A stretch of DNA of 64,000 nucleotides from DATAOG01 sp963840925. GTDB taxonomy: Bacteria; Pseudomonadota; Alphaproteobacteria; Geminicoccales; Geminicoccaceae. This document shows positions 55,558 through 64,000 of this stretch, one piece after another; position 1 is the first letter of the stretch; every line of letters begins with the position of its first letter. Below the pieces are notes generated by a model. The model was given only the letters and a program-made list of their open reading frames with translations, had not been told where the DNA came from and ran no database searches. The stretch covers positions 1 to 64,000 of the forward strand of contig CAWJAY010000034.1 in the NCBI GenBank assembly GCA_963840925.1, given 5' to 3'. The position numbers were made by a program, and so were the translations under genes.

Positions 55558-56649
55558 TCACGAGTCCGCCCGGCTCAGCCGGTGGCCGGCGCCCTGGCGG
55601 ACCAGAAGGTCGATGCCGGCGGCGAGCAGGATCACGGCCCCGGCCGCGACCCCATCCCAGAACTGCTTGACGCCCACCAGGATGATGCCGCTGGTCAGCA
55701 TGCTGAGGATCAGGACCCCGACGAAGCTGCCGAAGATCGTGCCGCGGCCGCCGAACAGCGCGACCCCGCCGATGATCACCGCGGCGATCACCTGCAGCTC
55801 GAGGTTGACCCCGGCGCTGAGCGGCGCGAGGCCGACCCGGCCGAACAGCAGCGCCGCGCTCAGCCCGCACAGCCCGCCCATCAGCACGAAGCAGACCAGC
55901 TTGACCCGTCCGGTATTGATGCCGTTGTTGCGCGCCGCCTCGACGTCGCCGCCGGTCGCATAGACGTCGCTGCCGAACTTGGTCTTCGCGAGCACGAGGC
56001 CGCCGATCGCCATGACCACCGCCATCGCGACGAACAGGTTCGGGACCGGCGTGCCGGGGAAGTTGGCCCGGATGATCTGGTAGAACGCCAGATCGGTGTT
56101 CTTGGCCGGGATCGGATAGCCGCTCGAGACGGTGTTGGCGGCGCCGCGCAGCAGCGCCAGCATGCCGAGCGTGGTGATGAACGACGGCAGGCCGACGCGG
56201 GTCACGAGCAATCCGTTGACGGCCCCGATCAGGAGCCCGATCACGATCACGACCGCCGCCGCGAGCCACGGATCGATCGCCAGGCGCTCCTCCTGGAACG
56301 ACATCAGGATCAACAGGAAGGCGTAGTGCGAGCCGATCGAGAGGTCGAGCTCGCCGGCGATGAACAGGTAGGTCATGCCGACCGCCAGAATGCCGAGGAT
56401 GGCGGCGCGGCGCGCGATGTCGATCAGATTGTTCTCGCTGAGGAAGCGGGGCCCCAGCAGCGCGAACAGCGCGAACAGCAGAATCGCGACGATCAGGATC
56501 GCGACGTCGCGATTTTCCAGCAGGCGGCCCAGCAGGCCACCGCCGGCCGCACCCTCAGGCGCGTCGTCGGGCTCTGCTGCGAGCGCTTCGCGCAGCGCCT
56601 CGTCGGCGGCATCGAAGCGATCGTCCACGCCTGCGGGCGGTCCGGCCAT
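55558..56649 (-). CDS. Sugar ABC transporter permease (RbsC type), second copy
   Basis: 363 residues. The same BPD_transp_2 motifs as the other copy: LGILAVGMTYLFIAGELDLSIGS, IGAVNGLLVTRVGLPSFITT, YATGGDVEAARNNGINTGRVK and IIGGVALFGGRGTIFGSFVG. The N-terminal ~45 residues are polar and acidic. Having two different permeases, one binding protein and one ATPase fits a heterodimeric channel importer. It lies 24 bases after the aldolase gene. Confidence 0.93.
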   Translation of the reverse strand: MAGPPAGVDDRFDAADEALREALAAEPDDAPEGAAGGGLLGRLLENRDVAILIVAILLFALFALLGPRFLSENNLIDIARRAAILGILAVGMTYLFIAGELDLSIGSHYAFLLILMSFQEERLAIDPWLAAAVVIVIGLLIGAVNGLLVTRVGLPSFITTLGMLALLRGAANTVSSGYPIPAKNTDLAFYQIIRANFPGTPVPNLFVAMAVVMAIGGLVLAKTKFGSDVYATGGDVEAARNNGINTGRVKLVCFVLMGGLCGLSAALLFGRVGLAPLSAGVNLELQVIAAVIIGGVALFGGRGTIFGSFVGVLILSMLTSGIILVGVKQFWDGVAAGAVILLAAGIDLLVRQGAGHRLSRADS

Positions 56650-56673
56650 GGCCTTAAGCGCCGGCTTGCGGCA

Positions 56674-57453
56674 TCACCGCCCGAAGGCCGCGCGGGCTGC
56701 CGTCACCACCGCCCCGGCACCGCCCGCCAACAGCTCCACGTCCGAGGTCAAAAGGGTCAGCCTGGCACCGCGCGCAATCCACTCCCGCTGGCGCTCGAGC
56801 GGCAGCGTGATCCCGGTGCAGACCGCAACTCCCTTGGCAGAGGCCGCGCTCAGGACCTTCTCGATCGCGCCCCGGACGGTCGGGTGATCGTGCTGGCGGA
56901 GCACGCCGGCGCTGCCGGAGAGATCGTTCGGGCCGATGCAGAGCGCATCGACGCCCGGCACGGCCAGGATCTCCTCGATCGCCGCGGCCGCGTCGACGTG
57001 CTCGATCTGCGGGATCACGATCGTGGCCGCGTTCGCGCTCGCGACGTAGGCATCCAGATTGCGGCCATAGTCGGAGGCGCGGCGGGGGCCGAAGCCGCGG
57101 ATGCCATCCGGCGGATATTTGGCCGCGGCGACCAGGGCCCGGGCTTCGGCCGCGCTGCGCACCATCGGTGCGAGCACGCCCTCGGCGCCGACATCGAGCG
57201 CCTGCTTGACGTGGACCTGGTCGTTCCAGGGCACGCGCACGATCGGCACGGTCGGCATGCCGCGGAAGGCGAGCAGCGCGGTCTGCAGCGATTCCAGCGA
57301 CCAGGGGGCATGCTCGGTGTCGATCAGGATGTAGTCGAAGCCGGCGCCTGCCATGATCTCGGCGACCACCGGATCGCTGATCGACAGCCAGGCGCCGAGC
57401 GCGGTCGCGCCCGCCCGCAGCCGGCGCTTCAGATCGAGGGCGCGCTCCGCCAT
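56674..57453 (-). CDS. HpcH/HpaI-family aldolase
   Basis: 259 residues. The divalent-metal aldolase pattern is clear: LGAWLSISDPVVAEIMAGAG, FDYILIDTEHAPWS (catalytic His region), VRVPWNDQVHVKQALDVGAEG, and metal ligands Glu in IPQIEHVDA and Asp in LCIGPNDLSGSAG. It cleaves 2-keto-3-deoxy or 4-hydroxy-2-oxo acids to pyruvate and an aldehyde. The start at 57453 is preceded by AAGGAGAG, overlapping the upstream stop. It probably ends a sugar-acid pathway with the lactonase and dehydrogenase nearby. Confidence 0.93.
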   Translation of the reverse strand: MAERALDLKRRLRAGATALGAWLSISDPVVAEIMAGAGFDYILIDTEHAPWSLESLQTALLAFRGMPTVPIVRVPWNDQVHVKQALDVGAEGVLAPMVRSAAEARALVAAAKYPPDGIRGFGPRRASDYGRNLDAYVASANAATIVIPQIEHVDAAAAIEEILAVPGVDALCIGPNDLSGSAGVLRQHDHPTVRGAIEKVLSAASAKGVAVCTGITLPLERQREWIARGARLTLLTSDVELLAGGAGAVVTAARAAFGR

Positions 57454-57465
57454 CGACGACTCTCC

Positions 57466-58483
57466 TTAAAGGGACAGAACTTCGGGGTTGAGGACGTAGC
57501 CGGGGCCGGGGTCCTGGCCGCGATGAATCGCAAGGATGCTCTCGACGCAACGCTCGCCCATCAGGCGCTCGGCGGCCTCGTCCATGCCGGCGGCATGCGG
57601 CGCGAGCAGCACGTTCGGCAACTTCAGCAGTGGTGAACCCGTGGGCGGCTCGGCCTCGAAGACGTCGAGACCGGCGCCGGCGAGGCGGCCGGAGGTCAGC
57701 GCCGCGCAGAGCGCTGCCTCGTCGATCAGCCCGCCGCGCGCGGTGTTGATCAGGAAGGCTCCGTGGCTTCATCAGCGCGAGCTCGCGCCGCCCGATCAGA
57801 TGGCGCGTCTGCGGCGCGAGCGGGGTGTGCAGCGAGACGATGTCGGCTTCGCGCAGCAACTCGTCCAAGGTCACGAGCTCGATGCCGGCGGCGGCGGCGA
57901 ACGCCCGATCGGGGATCGGATCGGCGGCCAACAGCCGCATCTCGAACGCGGTCGCCCGCCGCGCCATCGCCTTGCCGATCCGGCCGAGCCCGACGATCCC
58001 CAGGCAGCGGCCCCAGAGCCCCGGATGGAAGCTGCCGCCCCAGCGCCCGGCGGCGACCCGGGCGTGGTGCGGCAAAAGCTCGACCGCGAGCCCGATCGCG
58101 AGCGCGAAGGCGTAGTCGGCCACGCTCTCGTGGTTGGTGCCGAAGGCCATTGCCACGGCCACGCCATGGCGGGTCGCGGCGTCGACGTCGACCCGGTCGT
58201 AGCCGACGCCGAAGCGGGCGACCACCCGCAGCCCGGGCGCCGCGGCGAACACCCGCTCGGTGTACGGCTCGCCACCGGCAATGGTCGCGAACGCGCCCGG
58301 CAGGCGCTCGATCAGTTCGGCCTCGCTCAACAGCCGGTCCCGCTCGTTGATCACGATCTCGAAGCCCGCGTCCCGCAACGGCGCGAGGAAGCCTGCCGGC
58401 CGGCCATGGAGCTGTTGGATGTTGCACAGGACCTTGCTCAAGGTCGCCTGCTCCCCGAGTGCCTCTCGCTTCACCGGCGGCAA
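57466..58483 (-). CDS. D-isomer-specific 2-hydroxyacid dehydrogenase, frameshifted
   Basis: About 338 residues when restored. N-terminal catalytic part: VLCNIQQLHGRPAG to RVVARFGVGYDRVDVDAATR; NAD-binding part GIVGLGRIGKAMARRATAFE; catalytic residues in IVSLHTPLAPQTRHLIGRRE; after removing one extra base near 57763, FLINTARGGLIDEAALCAAL, AGAGLDVFEAEPP and APHAAGMDEAAERLMGE (Arg, Glu, His of the active site). It oxidises a D-2-hydroxyacid with NAD. It heads the minus-strand operon of aldolase and importer. Confidence 0.9.
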
Positions 58484-58746
58484 TCGCGATCCCTCCCACT
58501 ATCGCAGGCTGCGCTCGATTGGAAATAGGCTTTGTCGCCAAATCCGGCGCCGCGGCCGTCCGTTTCGGGCGAGCCACCTGGGTCGCGCCACCTGGTCCAC
58601 AGATCCGAGCGGCGGGCACGATCGCGGGACGCCTTCGCGGCACCGGGCGGGGATCGCCAGTCGCTTGTCATCTGCGCACGGGAGCGGTGGCGAGGAGCGG
58701 ATCGGGACGACGGTCCCGTCGAGTGACAAAACGCCTAGGCCCCGGG

Positions 58747-59340
58747 TCAGTTCTGCTCAGCTTCCGGTTTCGATGCCTCGATCTCGTCGAGCACGGCTTC
58801 GGGGGCGACGTCCTGCGTGATCTCCTCCACCTCGGCGTCGGCCTCGGTCTCGACCCCGAGCCGGGCGGCGATCCCCGACACCATCGTGACCAGCCTGGTG
58901 ACCTCGTGCTCGGCGAGCAGGCTCACCTGCAGGTCGAGGTCGGCCCGCTGGTCCGCCGCCGCGGCCATCCGGTTCTGGCTGATCAGCACGAAGGTCGAGA
59001 GAAAGATCGCCTCGACCGAGGCGACCATGGCCAGCACGACGAACGAGGGGTCCCAGGCGGGGATGCCGGGGACCCAGCCCAAGTTTGCGACCAGCCAAAA
59101 GCCGAACAGGACGACGTGCAGGTAGACGAACCGCATGCTGCCGGTGAAGCCGGTAATCGCCTCCGCGACCCGCTCCTCGGCGCTCGCCTCTTGTTCTTCC
59201 TGCTCGCGCCGCTGCTGCAGCGCCCGGATGTTCCGCTGCAGCACCGGGCTCAGACCATCGGGTGGCGTCGGCGGGTAGGTCGGGTGCCTGCCGGAGCCAC
59301 GGCGGGCGCGGGCGTCCCGGTCCGAAGGTTGCGCGGCCAT
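58747..59340 (-). CDS. DUF1003 membrane protein
   Basis: 197 residues. A polar N-terminus is followed by two hydrophobic segments, FVYLHVVLFGFWLVANLGWV and VVLAMVASVEAIFLSTFVLI, with the DUF1003 signature SQNRMAAAADQRADLDLQVS and LLAEHEVTRLVTMV, then an acidic tail. Function of the family is unknown. The start at 59340 avoids an upstream in-frame ATG at 59358; both are possible. It stands alone, with 263 gene-free bases upstream of the hydroxyacid dehydrogenase (58484-58746). Confidence 0.88.
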   Translation of the reverse strand: MAAQPSDRDARARRGSGRHPTYPPTPPDGLSPVLQRNIRALQQRREQEEQEASAEERVAEAITGFTGSMRFVYLHVVLFGFWLVANLGWVPGIPAWDPSFVVLAMVASVEAIFLSTFVLISQNRMAAAADQRADLDLQVSLLAEHEVTRLVTMVSGIAARLGVETEADAEVEEITQDVAPEAVLDEIEASKPEAEQN

Positions 59341-59436
59341 CGATCTTCCCCAAGCCATGGTCAGGCGGTAGGTCGCGTTCGCACGCCCAGCCGAGAACGA
59401 GGATCACCGGCCGAAGTTCCGCAATCCGCAAGGTCG

Positions 59437-59868
59437 TCAAAGGGGCTTGTAGGCCACGACCTTGATCTCGATCCGGAAGTCGAACATGAAGTCGGTGCGA
59501 AACACCGAGCGGACCGGCCGATTGGTCACGAAGTAACCGGCGTAGATCCGGTTCAGCTCGTGAAAGTCGCGCGGGTCGCGCAGCCAGACCTGGCAGTCGA
59601 TCACATCGGCCAGCGTGCAGCCGGCGAGCGCCAGCGAGTCCTGCAGCACCTTGAAGGTCGCGTGGACCTCTTCGGCGAAGGTCAGGTTCTGCAACCTGGC
59701 GCCGGTCGAGACGACGCCGCCGTGCTGGTCGTAGAGCGCCTCCTCGGGCGTGAACACGCGATCGCCGACCGCGCAGGTGATGACGAAATCGCCGGCGCGC
59801 ACCGCGCGCGAGATCGGGAACGGCGGCGCGCCGCCGTAGAAGACGGCCTTGGCCTCGGACTCCGCCAT
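59437..59868 (-). CDS. RidA-family protein
   Basis: 143 residues. Motifs: SRAVRAGDFVITCAVGDRVF, TFAEEVHATFKVLQDSLALA, LADVIDCQVWLRDPRDFHEL and NRPVRSVFRTDFMFDFRIEI, where the arginine of RxVFR-like RSVFRT is the RidA carboxylate-binding residue. RidA proteins hydrolyse reactive enamines/imines released by PLP enzymes. GGAGGCAGC is just before the ATG at 59868. It follows the D-amino-acid dehydrogenase, which would release imines. Confidence 0.92.
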   Translation of the reverse strand: MAESEAKAVFYGGAPPFPISRAVRAGDFVITCAVGDRVFTPEEALYDQHGGVVSTGARLQNLTFAEEVHATFKVLQDSLALAGCTLADVIDCQVWLRDPRDFHELNRIYAGYFVTNRPVRSVFRTDFMFDFRIEIKVVAYKPL

Positions 59869-59887
59869 GCTGCCTCCGGACAAAAGC

Positions 59888-61154
59888 TCAGTCGTGGCTG
59901 TCGAGCGTGAGGCCGGTCATGTCGATCGCAGGCGTGCGGCCGGCGACCAGGTCGGCGACCGCCCGGCTCGAGCCGCAGGACATGGTCCACCCCAGGTGGC
60001 CGTGGCCGGCGTTGACGAACAGGTTGCGCAGCCGCGTCGGCCCCAGATAAGGGTTGCCCGACGGTGCCATCGGCCGCAGCCCGCCCCAGAAGAACGCGGT
60101 CGCCGGGTCGTAGCACTTCGCGAACTCCGGAAACACGCCGATCACGTTGTCGACGATCGCCTGGCAGCGGGCCCGGTTCGGGGTCGCGTCGTAGCCGCCG
60201 ATCTCGACCGAGCCCGAGCAGCGGTAGCGGTCGCCGAGCCGGATCAGGCCGAACAGCCGGGTGTCGTCGATGATCGGCACCTTGGGGCCGTCCGCCCAGC
60301 CCGCCGCCGGCACGGTCACGCTGACGCCCTTGGCCGGATAGATCGAAAGCCGGATGCCGAGCGGACCCAGCAACAGCGGCGTGAAGCGAGCCCAGCGCCG
60401 CAACGTAGTGGTCCGCGGTCATCGGGCCCTTGGACGTCTCGACCGCCGCGATCCGATCGCCGTTGCGGCGCAGCGATCTGACCTCGGTGCCGTAGTGGCG
60501 GCGGACGCCGAGCCTGGCCTCGCAATACTGGCCGAGCCCGGTTGTGAACTTGTGGCAGTCGCCATGCTCGTCGGGCGGGAAGAACAGGCCGCCCGCGAGG
60601 CTGTCCCGGATCGGCGCCAGCGCCGGCTCGATCGCGACGCAGCGCTCGGGGTCCGCGACCTCGAAGACCATGCCGTGCGGCCGCATCGCCTCGCATTCGG
60701 TGCGGTTCTGCTCGAGCGCCGCGGCCCTGGTGTAGATCTTGAGCGTGCCCTTTTGCATCAGATCGTAGTCGATACTGGTCTCGGCCCGGATCTCCTCGAT
60801 GCACTTCAACGTGTAGAACGAGAGCCGCAAATTGATCTGGGTGTGGCGGCGATACCGCTCCGGCGTGCAGTTGCGCACGAATGCGAGCCCCCAGCGCCAC
60901 ATCTTGGGCAGCGCGTCGTAGCGCAGCAGCATCGGCGCATCTTCTTTGCCCAGCCACCGCCAGATGTTGGCCGGCATGCCGGGGCGCGACCAGGGCTCGG
61001 CCTCGCTGGTATGGAGCACGCCGCCGTTGCCGAAGCTGGTCTCGAGCGCCGGACCCTCCCGGCGCTCGATCAGATCGACCTCGTGGCCGAGCTTGGCGAG
61101 GTAGTAGGCGGTCGAGGTGCCGATCACGCCGCCGCCGAGCACGATCGTCTTCAT
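59888..61154 (-). CDS. D-amino-acid dehydrogenase (DadA-like), frameshifted
   Basis: About 421 residues when restored. FAD-binding N-terminus TIVLGGGVIGTSTAYYLAKL, then LETSFGNGGVLHTSEAEPWS, and substrate-domain sequence up to ADHYVAALGS. One extra base near 60387 changes frame; the continuation FTPLLLGPLGIRLSIYPAKG and HGHLGWTMSCGSSRAVADLV matches the family. DadA strips D-amino acids to 2-oxo acids and passes electrons to the quinone pool. The start overlaps the previous gene (ATGA). A break in such a strong family suggests a sequence error. Confidence 0.9.
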
Positions 61155-62308
61155 CGCGCGCCGACCGGCTCGTAGCCGCGGGCATCGATCGGCCAGACCT
61201 CGACCAGCCGATCGCCCTGCATGACGTGGAAGTGGTCGTGCAGGTTGACAGTCGGATCGCAGTGCGGCGCGATCAGCCGGACCAGGTCGTTAACTCCCGG
61301 GCGCTGCGCAGCCTCGCCGTAGCGCAGGCCGCCGTGCTCGTCGCCCATGAACTGGTAGCCGACCGCGCCGGCCGCAGCGCCGTGCAAGAGCGCCGGGCCG
61401 GCATCGGTCGCCAGCGCCTTGAAGCCGGCGTCGATCACGGCCAGGCCCGGCTGGTTGACGCTGATCACCCGCGCCGCGACCGTGAGCGCGGTCGCGAACG
61501 GCGCGCCGCCCGGCGCCAGCTCGATCGCGCCATACTGCTTGTCCATGAACAGGTACGAGCCCGGCTGGATCTCGGTGAACGGCCCGTCCTCGAGGTCCAG
61601 CTGGTGCGTGCCGGTGCCGCCGCCGGTCACGACCTTGGGCGCCAGACCCTCGGCGCCCAGAACCTCCAGAAACGGCTGCAGCCGGTGCCACTGCTCGGCC
61701 GCCTTGGCTTTGCGCTCGGCGTAGGCCGGCACGTGCTGCAGATGGCCGTAGTAGGCCTGGACGCCGCGGTAATCGAGCTGCCGCAGGTCTGCGATCCTGC
61801 GCGCGAGCGCCAGCGCCGCCTCGGGGCGCGTGACGCCGGTCCGCCCCTGGCCGACGTCGATCTCGACCAGCACGCCCAGCGGCTGCGCGGCCGAGGCCGC
61901 GGCCGCGAGCACGTCGAGGCCGGCATCGCTGTCGAGGACAACCGCGAGGTCGCCGACCGCCGCATGCGCGCGCAGCAGCCGCTCGACCATCGCCGGCGCC
62001 ACGACCGGCGAGCTGACCAGGATGCCTGGCAGGCCCGCGGCGGCCATGACCTCGGCCTCGCGCACGGTCGCGCAGCAGAGCCCGACGGCCCCGGCCTCGA
62101 GCTGGCGCCTGGCGATCGTCGTGCACTTGTGCGCCTTGACGTGCGGGCGTAGCTCGCGCCCGTAGCGGCGGGCCAGTGCCACCATCGTGGCGAGGTTGTG
62201 CTCGAACGCGTCCGCGTCGAGCAGCAGGCAGGGCGTCGCGAGGCGGCCCAGCGCATCCGGGACCCCGATCAGCGCGGCGTTGGCGGCGCTTGCCATCGGC
62301 GGCCTCAT
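61151..62308 (-). CDS. D-threonine aldolase/DSD1-like PLP enzyme
   Basis: 385 residues. The PLP lysine lies in ELRPHVKAHKCTTIARRQLE, with LVEIDVGQGRTGV, DYRGVQAYYGHLQHV and the C-terminal metal-binding part ending in NLHDHFHVMQGDRLVEVWP (histidines bind Zn/Mn). D-threonine aldolases split D-3-hydroxy amino acids to glycine and an aldehyde; related D-serine dehydratases eliminate water. It overlaps both neighbours (ATGA) in an operon with a sugar-type permease pair and a D-amino-acid dehydrogenase, so the imported substrate may be a D-hydroxyamino acid derivative. Confidence 0.88.
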   Translation of the reverse strand: MRPPMASAANAALIGVPDALGRLATPCLLLDADAFEHNLATMVALARRYGRELRPHVKAHKCTTIARRQLEAGAVGLCCATVREAEVMAAAGLPGILVSSPVVAPAMVERLLRAHAAVGDLAVVLDSDAGLDVLAAAASAAQPLGVLVEIDVGQGRTGVTRPEAALALARRIADLRQLDYRGVQAYYGHLQHVPAYAERKAKAAEQWHRLQPFLEVLGAEGLAPKVVTGGGTGTHQLDLEDGPFTEIQPGSYLFMDKQYGAIELAPGGAPFATALTVAARVISVNQPGLAVIDAGFKALATDAGPALLHGAAAGAVGYQFMGDEHGGLRYGEAAQRPGVNDLVRLIAPHCDPTVNLHDHFHVMQGDRLVEVWPIDARGYEPVGAR

Positions 62309-63120
62309 CCCTTGACGGCACCGAGCGAGATGCCGCGCACCATGTAGCGCTGGAACGCCGCCACGGCGAAGAACACCGGCAGCGTGCCGATCACCGACAT
62401 CGCCGAGATCTTGGCCCAGAAGGTCGACTGCGAGCCGAAGTACTGGCTGATCTGGACCGGGTAGGTGATCACCTGCGTGCGGGTCAGGACCAGCGCGAAC
62501 AGGAACTCGTTCCAGGAGAAGATGAACGCGAACACCGCGGTCGCGAACAGGCCGCTGCGCGCGACCGGCACGACCACGTGGCGCAGCACCTGCCAGCGCG
62601 AGCAGCCGTCGACCAGCGCGGATTCCTCGAGCTCGATCGGGATCTCCTGCAGATAGCCGCGCATCATCCAGATCACGTAGGGCAGCGCGAAGGCGGTATA
62701 GAGCAGGATCAGCCCGTGATACGTGTCGGCCCAGCCGACCTTGGCGTAGAGCAGGAAAATCGGGAACACGACCGCGATCGGCGGCAGCATGCGCTGCGAG
62801 AGGATCCAGACCGCGAGGTTGTCGCCGCCGGTCTTGAAGCGGACGATGCTATAGGCGCACAGCGTGCCGAGCACCATCGCGATCAGCGTGCTGGTCGAGG
62901 CGATCACGAAGCTGTTGAAGACCGACCAGACGTCGCCGTCGCGGAACAGCACCCAGAAGTTCATCAGCTGCGGGTCCGACGGGTACCAGGCCGGCGGGAA
63001 CTTGAAGATCTCGCGCGGCGTCTTCAGCGAGACCGCGAACATCCAATAGACCGGGAACAGGAACACGATCGTGATCGCGATCGAGCTCAGATACCAGCCG
63101 GCATGGCGCCAGCGCCTCAC
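62305..63120 (-). CDS. Carbohydrate ABC transporter permease, MalG type
   Basis: 271 residues, starting with GTG at 63120 that overlaps the MalF-type stop (GTGA). Six helices; the EAA loop reads EIPIELEESALVDGCSRWQV with LRHVVVPVARSGLFA, and the C-terminus ends RYMVRGISLGAVKG, both typical of MalG. It is one half of the inner-membrane channel. The binding protein and ATPase are not in the window; they probably lie to the right. Confidence 0.93.
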   Translation of the reverse strand: MRRWRHAGWYLSSIAITIVFLFPVYWMFAVSLKTPREIFKFPPAWYPSDPQLMNFWVLFRDGDVWSVFNSFVIASTSTLIAMVLGTLCAYSIVRFKTGGDNLAVWILSQRMLPPIAVVFPIFLLYAKVGWADTYHGLILLYTAFALPYVIWMMRGYLQEIPIELEESALVDGCSRWQVLRHVVVPVARSGLFATAVFAFIFSWNEFLFALVLTRTQVITYPVQISQYFGSQSTFWAKISAMSVIGTLPVFFAVAAFQRYMVRGISLGAVKG

Positions 63121-64000
63121 CGGGCGATCTCCATGCGCTTGAGCGCCGTGACCAGCGCCGCGGTGAACAGCACCAGCAGCACGACGACCATGGCGCCGGC
63201 GTAGCTGGTCTCGAACTCCTGGAAGCCGCGCACGAACATGTAGATCGAGATCGTCTCGGTGGCGCTGCCAGGGCCGCCCCGGGTCAGCTGCCAGACGATG
63301 TCGAACAGCCGGATCAGGTCGAGGCCGCGGATCAAGAGCGCGATCATCATCACCGGCCAGATCGCCGGCAGGCTGACGTAGCGGAAGGTCTGCCAGGCGC
63401 CGGCGCCATCGAGCGCTGCGGCGTCGACCTGCTCGCTGTCGACGTTCGAGAGCGCCGCGAGCAGGATGATGAACATGAACGGCGTCCATTCCCAGACGTC
63501 GCAGAGGATGATCGCAGGGTAGGCCCAGGCCGCCTGGATCGTCCAGAGGATCGAGACGTGCCCGCCGAGCACCCAGCCGATCATCTGGTTGATCGGGCCG
63601 TAGCGGTCATCGAACATCAGCCGCCACATGCTGCCCGCGACCATCGGCGAGATCACCGCGGGGATGATCAGCAGTGCCACGAACAGGCGCTTGAACCGTC
63701 GCTCGGCGAGGAAATGGTGGGCGAGCAGGAGCCCGAGCCCGAGCTGCAGCGGCAGCGCTGCGGCCGTGATCGCGACCGTATGCAGCACGGCACCCCAGAG
63801 GCGCTGATCGTGCAGCAGGCGCTTATAGTTCAGAGCGCCCTGGAAGCTCGTGTACTGATCGAGCAGGCTCAGCTTCTGGAAGCTGACCACGACCGCGTAA
63901 AGGAACGGGAACAGGCCGAAGGCCAGCAGGATGAAGACCGCCGGCGCGACCAGCGCGTATTTGAAGCCGGCGCCGCTGCGCGCGCCCGGACGCCGGGCGG
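63117..64000 (-). CDS. Carbohydrate ABC transporter permease, MalF type (runs off the window)
   Basis: At least 294 residues; the gene continues beyond position 64000. The open sequence starts at the edge and includes YALVAPAVFILLAFGLFPFL, LFVALLIIPAVISPMVAGSM, the EAA loop VDAAALDGAGAWQTFRYVSL and GPGSATETISIYMFVRGFQE. These are MalF/UgpA hallmarks. An ATG at 63890 lies inside the conserved sequence and is not the start. Confidence 0.92.
   Translation of the reverse strand, partial: ARRPGARSGAGFKYALVAPAVFILLAFGLFPFLYAVVVSFQKLSLLDQYTSFQGALNYKRLLHDQRLWGAVLHTVAITAAALPLQLGLGLLLAHHFLAERRFKRLFVALLIIPAVISPMVAGSMWRLMFDDRYGPINQMIGWVLGGHVSILWTIQAAWAYPAIILCDVWEWTPFMFIILLAALSNVDSEQVDAAALDGAGAWQTFRYVSLPAIWPVMMIALLIRGLDLIRLFDIVWQLTRGGPGSATETISIYMFVRGFQEFETSYAGAMVVVLLVLFTAALVTALKRMEIAR

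Noticed and set aside
58459..59910. Plus-strand open frame over the DUF1003 and RidA genes
   Set aside because: Antisense to two recognised families; low-complexity residues.

Overview
The window is GC-rich DNA that reads like an alphaproteobacterium. The clues are a complete ccoNOQP-ccoGHIS cbb3 oxidase operon with two perfect TTGA-N6-TCAA (FixK/FNR) boxes, a DUF2189 gene next to it, many sugar and peptide ABC importers, Tat-exported subunits, and tightly coupled genes with ATGA or GTGA overlaps. No rRNA, tRNA, CRISPR array or phage structural gene was seen. The genus cannot be fixed from the sequence.

Layout. 1-5142: a peptide-type ABC importer (binding protein, two permeases, and a fused double ATPase on the opposite strand). 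5412-9283: a phosphodiesterase/phosphatase, a small inverted-repeat element, exonuclease III and a coiled-coil protein coupled to it. 9859-20127: an accessory block on the minus strand with a BTAD regulator, a 799-residue protein with no recognised domain, a putative HExxH zinc protease, a repeat/coiled-coil protein, a 383-residue unknown, and a 1341-residue multidomain cell-wall hydrolase without a signal peptide. 20410-26366: a decayed ORF, a P-type cation ATPase, an unknown ORF and a GMC oxidoreductase with a Tat-exported small subunit. 26748-35797: the cbb3 oxidase operon and two divergent membrane genes. 35949-47568: a surface-sugar/peptide-modification region with a PF14907-type nucleotidyltransferase, FkbM methyltransferase, several glycosyltransferases, an HPr-kinase-like protein, a PqqD-like protein and a 54-residue Tat-signal-like peptide. 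It is interrupted by IS remnants. 47703-51582: an ABC permease remnant, a HAD phosphatase/P-loop ATPase fusion, and a TIGR02587/TIGR02588-like membrane pair. 51662-64000: sugar or sugar-acid catabolism, with an SMP-30 lactonase, a two-permease sugar ABC importer, an HpaI-type aldolase, a 2-hydroxyacid dehydrogenase, DUF1003 and RidA proteins, a D-amino-acid dehydrogenase, a D-threonine-aldolase-like enzyme, and a MalFG-type permease pair running off the right edge.

The most striking material lies in two places. The first is the block at 9859-20127, where two large proteins share a short PFA-containing N-terminal motif and none has a Sec or Tat signal, which suggests export or delivery by a non-classical route. 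The second is the HprK/PqqD/nucleotidyltransferase cassette around the 54-residue peptide, which ends in serine and resembles a RiPP-type modification system without a cyclase.

About a dozen conserved genes are each split by a single-base frameshift, most often one extra base, inside otherwise perfect operons. This looks like uncorrected sequencing or assembly indels rather than gene death, so those genes are described as the restored product with the break position given.
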